12,179 nt of DNA from JAWVZU01 sp033722075 (GTDB lineage Bacteria > Pseudomonadota > Gammaproteobacteria > Xanthomonadales > SZUA-38): assembly GCA_033722075.1 (NCBI GenBank), contig JAWVZU010000105.1, positions 1-12,179 on the forward strand, read 5' to 3'. A program made the position numbers and the translations under genes. Below are positions 1 to 5,054 of the stretch, in pieces; position 1 is the first letter of the stretch, and each line of letters starts with the position of its first letter. The notes under the pieces were generated by a model, which did not search any database, was not told the origin of the DNA, and saw only the letters and a program-made list of their open reading frames with translations.

Positions 1-2042
1 AGCGCCGCGAGACGTTGCAGGTTCGGTCCATAGATCCGGATTTCGACCGGGGCATTGAACGGCGGGCCCTGTTCCAGCTTGCGCACCAGGATCTGCGCTT
101 TCGGAAAGTGGTCGTCGAATTCGCGCTGCAGGCTCGGTATCAGGCGGTTCGCGGCGCGAAAGTCCGCGACCTTGATCATGCCCTGCGCGTAATTGGTCGC
201 GCCGTCGTTGCGCTGCAGCATGTTGTAGTAGAACGATGGCGCGTTGCGCCCGACGAACCAGTGCTGACTGACCAGATCGGGTTCTTCGGCCAGCCGAGCC
301 GCCAGCTGTTGCGTCAGTGCCGCGGTGGCCTCGATGGATGCCTGAGGCGCGGTGCGAAGTTCGATCTGGAACATGTCCCGGTCCGAAGGCGGAAAGAACT
401 GCTCGGTCATCCGGGTCGCCCCCCAGAAACCGAGCAATGGCAGCAGGGCGGTGACCAGCAGGGTGGTCCGGGGGCGGGCAAGAGCCAGTTCCAGAAGCGC
501 CCGAAAGCGGCGACTCAGGCCGTCGACGCGAATGCCGTTCGCCAGCAGGCTCCGATCCTTCTCTCCGGGACGCAGGAAGCGGGCGCCCAGGCCGGCGATG
601 ATCGTGTGCGAAATCAGGTAGGAACCGATCAGCGAAAACATGACCGAGAGTGCAATTCCGCCGACGAACTCTCCGGCCGGGCCCGGCATCAGCACGATCG
701 GTGCGAAAGCGAGAATCGTGGTGAGCGTCGAGCCGAGCAATGGGAGCCACAGGTGGGCAATGGCCTCCACCACGGCCCGCAGCGGTCGTTTGCCCGCTTC
801 GCGACGCTGCTTGATCGTATCCACCATGACGATGGCATTGTCGACCATGATGCCCAGGGCAACGACCAGGCCGGTAACCGACATCTGGTGAATGGGCAGA
901 CCCCAGTATTTCATGCAGGCCAGGGTGAAAAGCGCCGTCAGCGGCAAGGCCAGGGCGACGATGATCGCTGCCCGGACGCCCAAGGTGACGAAAAGAACCG
1001 CGAGGATGATCAGGAATCCCAGCAGGACGTTGAACGCCAGCCCGCCGAGACGATCGCTGGTGTAGACGCTCTGGTCGAAGATCAAGCTCACGCCGATATT
1101 GGATGCGGCGGTGGCGCGAAACGCCTCCAGCTCCGAGGCGACCCGCTCGCGCCACCGATCGATGCGCAGGTCCGGGAGCATGCGCACGGCGACCACCACG
1201 CCGCGCTCGCCCTCGATCAGGGCGATGTCGGACACCGGTTCCTTCAGGGCCCGGCGCACTTCGGCCACATCGCGAACGTGAACCGTCTCTCCCAGCCGAT
1301 CGACCCGCAGCGGGATGCTCCGAACGCGCTCCTCCGAGTCAATCTCGCCGGCCACCTCGATCTGGAACCGCGTGTGGGCGTTGTCCAGCTGGCCCGCCGA
1401 GACCTTTGCATCGGCGGCCCCGACGGCAGCGGCTACGGCCTCCACCGACAGCCCGAGCGAGGTGAGCCGCTCCGGATCCACCTCGACCAGGATCTCCTCT
1501 TCCGGATCGCCGTAGATCTCGACCAGGTCGGTGCCAGGCACGCCCCGCAAGCGGGTCTGCAGCTCTTTCCCATAGCGACCGAGGATGCCCAGGTCCATCG
1601 CTCCGGGCCCGTTCCAGGTCAGGGCAATCTGGACCGTGTAGGCGTAGCCGCGATCGTCCTCGAAATCCGGTGCGACGATCCCCTCGGGAAGTTCCGGGAC
1701 GATGTCGTCGAGGTGATCCCGCGCCCGCGACCAGACCTCGTCAACCGCCACCACGCTGTCCTTCAGCTCGATCGTGACGACGGACACCCCGGGACGGGAT
1801 ACCGACCAGGTGTTGCGGACCTCGGGCAGGCGCCGCATCTCGTTTTCGATCGGCTCGGAAACAAGGGCTTCGACGCGCTCGGACGTCGCCCCCGGGAACG
1901 GCGTCACCACCAGGGCGACGCGGTTCATGACCCGCGGGTCCTCCGTTCGCGGGAGGGTTGCCAGGGCAGACAGGCCGGCCACGATCAGCAGCGCAATGGT
2001 CAGGCCCAGGATTCGGCCGTTGCGCAGGTAATCGGCCATCAT
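1..2042 (-). CDS. RND efflux pump inner-membrane permease (HAE1/AcrB-like), C-terminus outside the window
   Basis: Proton-driven inner-membrane pump of a tripartite efflux system; the substrate is unknown. I translated the minus strand: the frame is open from about 2040 to the left edge, giving about 679 residues of an expected 1000-1050. Residues 10-30 form TM1, followed by the typical L-P-R-T-E-D-P-R stretch and P-F-P-G-A. The porter region fills about 40-325. A TM2-TM6 block follows at about 333-490, then TM7 at about 525-540 and the second porter half. The TM4 signature is G-I-M-V-D-N-A-I-V-M-V-D (396-407): Asp400 matches AcrB Asp407, but AcrB Asp408 is replaced by Asn401. Two tandem ATGs (2042 and 2039) both fit, and the first overlaps the adaptor stop codon as ATGA, implying coupled translation. 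The class (efflux RND permease) is certain; the drug-versus-other substrate subclass is not. No outer-membrane channel gene is visible. Confidence 0.95.
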   Translation of the reverse strand, partial: MMADYLRNGRILGLTIALLIVAGLSALATLPRTEDPRVMNRVALVVTPFPGATSERVEALVSEPIENEMRRLPEVRNTWSVSRPGVSVVTIELKDSVVAVDEVWSRARDHLDDIVPELPEGIVAPDFEDDRGYAYTVQIALTWNGPGAMDLGILGRYGKELQTRLRGVPGTDLVEIYGDPEEEILVEVDPERLTSLGLSVEAVAAAVGAADAKVSAGQLDNAHTRFQIEVAGEIDSEERVRSIPLRVDRLGETVHVRDVAEVRRALKEPVSDIALIEGERGVVVAVRMLPDLRIDRWRERVASELEAFRATAASNIGVSLIFDQSVYTSDRLGGLAFNVLLGFLIILAVLFVTLGVRAAIIVALALPLTALFTLACMKYWGLPIHQMSVTGLVVALGIMVDNAIVMVDTIKQRREAGKRPLRAVVEAIAHLWLPLLGSTLTTILAFAPIVLMPGPAGEFVGGIALSVMFSLIGSYLISHTIIAGLGARFLRPGEKDRSLLANGIRVDGLSRRFRALLELALARPRTTLLVTALLPLLGFWGATRMTEQFFPPSDRDMFQIELRTAPQASIEATAALTQQLAARLAEEPDLVSQHWFVGRNAPSFYYNMLQRNDGATNYAQGMIKVADFRAANRLIPSLQREFDDHFPKAQILVRKLEQGPPFNAPVEIRIYGPNLQRLAA

Positions 2043-3166
2043 GGCGGTGGCGCCTCTCCGCTCCGCGCCAGTGCCTCCCCGGCCTTCAGGCGCACCTTCT
2101 GACCCGGGACCAGGCGCTGCAGGCCGCCGGTCACTACGTTTTCTCCCGTTGCCAGGGCCCCGGCAACGAAGACCCGTTCATCGTCGGCGTAGAGAACCCG
2201 CACGTCACGAGACTCGAGGTGGAACAGCCCCGGCTGTTCCGGGTCCGCGACCGGCACATACACCACCCACAGACCTCGCAGACCATCGGTAACCGCGCTT
2301 GCCGGCAGCCAGAACCCCGCCCGGTCGATCTCGTCTCGCATGACCGCATAGGCCTGGTCGCCCGGAATGGCACCTGTTTTGGCACTGATCCCGATGCGAA
2401 CCGGCACCGTGAGCGTGGCCCGGGTCACATCGCTGCCGACGGTGATGATTTCGCCTTGCGTGCGCTTGCCTGCCGCGAGGATCGGGATCGTATCCCCGGG
2501 CTTCAGCTGGTTGACAAGGCGCACGGGCACGCCGATGCGCGCTTCCAGCGTGGCTTCCTCGATGACTCTGAATACCGGGGCGCCGCTGGCGACGACCGAC
2601 CCGACGTCCACGAAGCGTCGGCTGACGGCACCGCCGAAGGGGGTAAACAATTCGGACTTGTCGAGGCGGTCCTGGTTGGCCACCAGGGCGGCCTCCACGC
2701 GGGCCATGTTCGCCTGCAAGGTCTTCTTCTCCGCGTTGAGTTCGTCGATTTCCTGGTCGGCGGCAAAACCCTTTTCCTGCAGGTCCAGCGCGCGTTTCAG
2801 ATTGGCTTCATTCAGTTCCAGTCGGGCCTGCAGTTCGTCTTTCTGGGCACGCAGCTCATCCCGCTCCGATTCCAGGAGGCGCTTGTCCAGGCTTGCGATG
2901 AGCTGTCCCGGCTCGACCCGGTCACCCTCGTCGACCGCCAGGGCCACGATCTTTCCTGCCAGTTCGAAGCCGATATCGGAGCTCTGCCGCGGCAACACCA
3001 GCCCGGCGAATTCCCGCTCGATCTCGAGCTGCTCGTTGCGCTCGATGGCCAGGGCCTCGACCTGTTGGTGGTACTCTTCGTCGGGTTCGCCGGGGTCCCC
3101 GGAACATCCCGAGACGAGCAGGGCCAGCGCGACGAGCGCACCGTACCGGGCAAGGATTGAATTCAT
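2039..3166 (-). CDS. Periplasmic adaptor subunit (membrane fusion protein, HlyD/AcrA family) of the RND pump, lipoprotein
   Basis: Links the RND permease to an outer-membrane channel across the periplasm. The 375-residue protein opens with a lipoprotein signal: a short basic N-region, the hydrophobic stretch A-L-V-A-L-A-L-L, and lipobox L-V-S-G-Cys21, so it should be lipid-anchored on the periplasmic side. The first lipoyl half-motif lies at about 64-93 (F-E-L-A-G-K-I ... G-D-R-V-E-P-G-Q-L). An alpha-hairpin rich in Glu, Leu, Lys and Arg spans about 95-172. The second lipoyl half is at about 172-203 (P-F-G-G-A-V-S-R-R ... G-S-V-V), followed by beta-barrel and membrane-proximal domains. Length is normal for AcrA/MexA-like adaptors. 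It is the first gene of the pump operon, with its promoter in the divergent region shared with the TetR gene. The start at 3166 places the signal peptide directly at the N-terminus; the ribosome site in front is weak. Confidence 0.95.
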   Translation of the reverse strand: MNSILARYGALVALALLVSGCSGDPGEPDEEYHQQVEALAIERNEQLEIEREFAGLVLPRQSSDIGFELAGKIVALAVDEGDRVEPGQLIASLDKRLLESERDELRAQKDELQARLELNEANLKRALDLQEKGFAADQEIDELNAEKKTLQANMARVEAALVANQDRLDKSELFTPFGGAVSRRFVDVGSVVASGAPVFRVIEEATLEARIGVPVRLVNQLKPGDTIPILAAGKRTQGEIITVGSDVTRATLTVPVRIGISAKTGAIPGDQAYAVMRDEIDRAGFWLPASAVTDGLRGLWVVYVPVADPEQPGLFHLESRDVRVLYADDERVFVAGALATGENVVTGGLQRLVPGQKVRLKAGEALARSGEAPPP

Positions 3167-3192
3167 GTTCGCGACCCCGATGTAGATACTGA

Positions 3193-3207
3193 ACTGATGA
3201 GTCTAGT
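3193..3207. promoter_or_regulatory. Second, degenerate copy of the operator
   Basis: ACTGATGAGTCTAGT matches the perfect palindrome at 11 of 15 positions in the same register, keeping the outer ACTG and AGT and the inner AGTC. Its centre is 39 bp from the first. It lies just downstream of the predicted efflux transcription start, where a bound protein could act as a roadblock or cooperate with the first dimer. It could be coincidence in a short AT-richer gap, but the match is better than expected for random sequence. Confidence 0.4.
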
Positions 3208-3215
3208 AATTCGAG

Positions 3216-3244
3216 AGTATAGGGTTTGTGGACTGGACAGTCCA
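3216..3244 (-). promoter_or_regulatory. Predicted sigma70-type promoter of the efflux operon
   Basis: On the minus strand a good -10 hexamer TATACT (3221-3216) lies 17 bp downstream of TGGACT (3244-3239), a 4/6 match to the -35 consensus. The -35 sits inside the 15-bp palindrome, so a bound regulator would block RNA polymerase. The transcript would start near 3209, leaving a leader of about 40 nt before the adaptor ATG. The prediction rests on hexamers and spacing only. Confidence 0.5.
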
Positions 3245-3251
3245 GTATGAT
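3223..3251 (+). promoter_or_regulatory. Predicted promoter of the tetR gene, with very short leader
   Basis: A clear -10 TATGAT (3246-3251) is present; the -35 17 bp upstream (GGTTTG, 3223-3228) is poor. The palindrome fills the spacer, which fits autorepression. Transcription would start at about 3258, only some 6 nt before the ATG, so the message would be nearly leaderless. This agrees with the lack of a convincing ribosome site in front of the gene. Confidence 0.45.
3232..3246. promoter_or_regulatory. Perfect 15-bp palindrome, likely operator of the adjacent TetR regulator
   Basis: ACTGGAC-A-GTCCAGT: 7-bp arms around one central base, with perfect symmetry. Size and symmetry suit a TetR dimer. 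It overlaps the predicted -35 of the efflux promoter and lies between the predicted -35 and -10 of the tetR promoter, so one bound dimer could shut off both directions. Palindrome and position are read directly from the sequence; binding by the neighbouring TetR protein is inferred from the usual arrangement of such pump regulators. Confidence 0.7.
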
Positions 3252-3263
3252 TAAAGTCACAGC

Positions 3264-3890
3264 ATGAGCACAGCCAACGCCACCGCGACACGCGGTCGTC
3301 CGAAGAGCACCGCCAAGAAAGCCCAGATCTTCGAGGCCGCCGTAAACCTGTTTCTGGAGAAAGGCTTCGACGGCACGAGCATGGACGAAATTGCCGAGCG
3401 CGCGGAGGTATCCAAGCAGACCGTCTATTCCCATTTCCGGAGCAAGGAAGACCTCTTTTCCTACTGCATCGCCGAAAAATGCGTCAGCTATGAACTGTCG
3501 CCGGAATTCCTCGACCTCGAACGACCCGTCGACCAGATGCTTCGCGTCGTCGGACGCAAGTTCACCGACCTGCTCCACTCCGATGACGCGATCCACATGA
3601 AGCGGTTGCTGTGCGCCTCCGCGGAGCAGTCGCCGGTGCTGTCGGAGCTATACTACGAAGCGGGACCGAAACACATGATCGACCTGCTGACCGACTACCT
3701 GCGCCGCCAGGCCGAGCGCGGACGCCTGAAGCTGGACGACCCCCGCACGGCGGCGTGCCAGCTCCTGCACATGTTTCTCGGCGAGACTCACCTGCTGCGC
3801 CTCCTGAACCTCCGGCAGACGGTCGATCAGGAAGCGGTGAATGATTACGTGGATGCCTGCGTGGACATGTTTCTGAGGGCCTATCGATGA
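3264..3890 (+). CDS. TetR/AcrR family transcriptional regulator
   Basis: DNA-binding repressor, probably of the divergent RND pump operon and of itself. The 208-residue protein has a basic N-terminal arm (R-G-R-P-K, 10-14) and a TetR_N helix-turn-helix at about 20-66, with the family pattern T-S-M-D-E-I-A, V-S-K-Q-T-V-Y-S-H-F and S-K-E-D-L-F. An all-helical ligand/dimer domain follows (about 75-208), resembling the AefR-like C-terminal type. Length is typical. The ligand cannot be read from the sequence, though pump substrates are the usual inducers. The gene is divergent from the pump adaptor across a 97-bp gap holding a perfect palindrome. Its stop overlaps the next gene as ATGA, so the downstream gene is probably translated from the same message. 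The start at 3264 is the only one that keeps the full helix-turn-helix. Confidence 0.95.
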   Translation: MSTANATATRGRPKSTAKKAQIFEAAVNLFLEKGFDGTSMDEIAERAEVSKQTVYSHFRSKEDLFSYCIAEKCVSYELSPEFLDLERPVDQMLRVVGRKFTDLLHSDDAIHMKRLLCASAEQSPVLSELYYEAGPKHMIDLLTDYLRRQAERGRLKLDDPRTAACQLLHMFLGETHLLRLLNLRQTVDQEAVNDYVDACVDMFLRAYR

Positions 3891-4960
3891 TCGCCTTGAT
3901 CGCCGCGTTCGGCATCTTCGCCGGCACCGCCGGCGACCCGGCCGTGGAGGGACGCTTCGCGCGCCTCGCGCTCGACTGCATCCATCGCGAATACCCGAAC
4001 AAGATCAGCCATGTCCTGTCGGGAGACGAGCATGTCGCACCGCCTCGCGAACTCTATCCCGTGTTCTACGGTTGTTTCGACTGGCACTCGGCGGTGCATG
4101 CCCATTGGATGCTCGCCCGCCTGCTGCGACTCCACCCGGAGGCCGACTATGCGCCGGAGATCAGCGCGGCACTGGAGAAGAGCTTCCAGACGGATCGGAT
4201 CGCGGCGGAGGTCGCCTATTTCAACAGCGGGGAATACCGCCAGTCCTTTGAGCGCCCCTACGGCCTGGCCTGGTTCCTGCAGCTGATGACCGAACTGCGC
4301 GAGTGGGACGCGGAGCAAGCGGTCCGCTGGCGCGCCCGGCTGGCGCCCCTGGAAGCGGTTGTCGTCGACCGCATTCGCTCCTGGCTACCCAAGCTGTCCC
4401 ACCCGATCCGCACCGGCGAACATTCGCAGACCGCCTTCGCCTTCGGGCTCTATCGTGACTGGGCCGTAGCCGCAGACGACCGGGCGCTGCGCGACCTCGT
4501 CGATGCGCGCACCCGGACCTATCACCTTGCCGATCGAGACTGCCCGCTCGCCTATGAGCCGTCCGGCCAGGATTTTCTTTCGCCCTGTCTTGCCGAAGCG
4601 GACCTGATGCGCCGGGTCCTGGATCCGGCGGCATTCAGCGACTGGCTCGCCGCCTTCATGCCGATGATTCCGACCGACGGCTCATCGGCGTGGCTGGAAG
4701 CAGCCGTCGTGACCGACAAGAGTGACGGCAAGCTGGCCCATCTCGACGGTCTCAACCTGTCGCGGGCCTGGATGCTGGACGGCATCGCCTCCGGGCTTCC
4801 CGCGGGCGATCCGCGCATCCCGTCGCTCGAGGCCGCCTCCAACCGACTCGGCGAGGCCGGACTGGCGGCCGTCACCGGTGAGGACTATGCCGGGGGCCAC
4901 TGGCTTGCCAGCTTTGCCACCTACCTCGTCACGAGGCGCGGCATCTCGACGCCGCCGTGA
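3887..4960 (+). CDS. DUF2891-like protein of unknown function, translationally coupled to tetR
   Basis: A 357-residue protein that I recognise as DUF2891-like; no reaction is known to me. Conserved-looking blocks rich in aromatic, acidic and histidine residues are G-C-F-D-W-H-S-A-V-H-A-H-W (62-74), F-E-R-P-Y-G-L-A-W (121-129), T-G-E-H-S-Q-T-A-F (176-184), Y-E-P-S-G-Q-D-F-L-S-P-C (223-234), H-L-D-G-L-N-L-S-R-A-W (285-295) and G-G-H-W-L-A-S-F (336-343). Such repeated helix-plus-acid blocks suggest an alpha/alpha toroid of glycosidase-like shape; that is inference. The first 15 residues are hydrophobic (M-I-A-L-I-A-A-F-G-I-F-A) and may be a signal peptide, although no basic residue precedes them. 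The ATG overlaps the tetR stop by 4 nt, so expression should follow that of the regulator. Confidence 0.85.
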   Translation: MIALIAAFGIFAGTAGDPAVEGRFARLALDCIHREYPNKISHVLSGDEHVAPPRELYPVFYGCFDWHSAVHAHWMLARLLRLHPEADYAPEISAALEKSFQTDRIAAEVAYFNSGEYRQSFERPYGLAWFLQLMTELREWDAEQAVRWRARLAPLEAVVVDRIRSWLPKLSHPIRTGEHSQTAFAFGLYRDWAVAADDRALRDLVDARTRTYHLADRDCPLAYEPSGQDFLSPCLAEADLMRRVLDPAAFSDWLAAFMPMIPTDGSSAWLEAAVVTDKSDGKLAHLDGLNLSRAWMLDGIASGLPAGDPRIPSLEAASNRLGEAGLAAVTGEDYAGGHWLASFATYLVTRRGISTPP

Positions 4961-4983
4961 CAATACTTTCGCTATGACGCTCT

Positions 4984-5012
4984 TTCCGGGCAGCGGCTAA
5001 AACCTTTATGAT
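4984..5012 (+). promoter_or_regulatory. Possible promoter of the HMGR-mevalonate kinase gene
   Basis: The 94-bp gap 4961-5054 is more AT-rich than its surroundings. It holds a TATGAT -10 (5007-5012) with a weak TTCCGG at the -35 position (4984-4989, 17-bp spacer). A start near 5019 would give a leader of about 36 nt. An AAGGAC at 5025-5030 is too far from the ATG to act as a normal ribosome site. I see no clear terminator for the preceding gene. Confidence 0.35.
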
Positions 5013-5054
5013 TTCCCGCTGAACAAGGACCGTCGAAAAAAGCCGAATCGCAAC

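Noticed and set aside
15..2102. Long plus-strand open frame of 695 codons
   Set aside because: It is the antisense shadow of the RND permease, whose minus-strand translation has clear RND motifs. The plus-strand product is low-complexity, rich in Arg, Gln, Asp and His, with no recognisable domain.
2922..3596. Minus-strand open frame of 224 codons crossing the divergent promoter region
   Set aside because: It would overlap tetR antisense and the adaptor in another frame and would read through the operator region; its composition is not protein-like.
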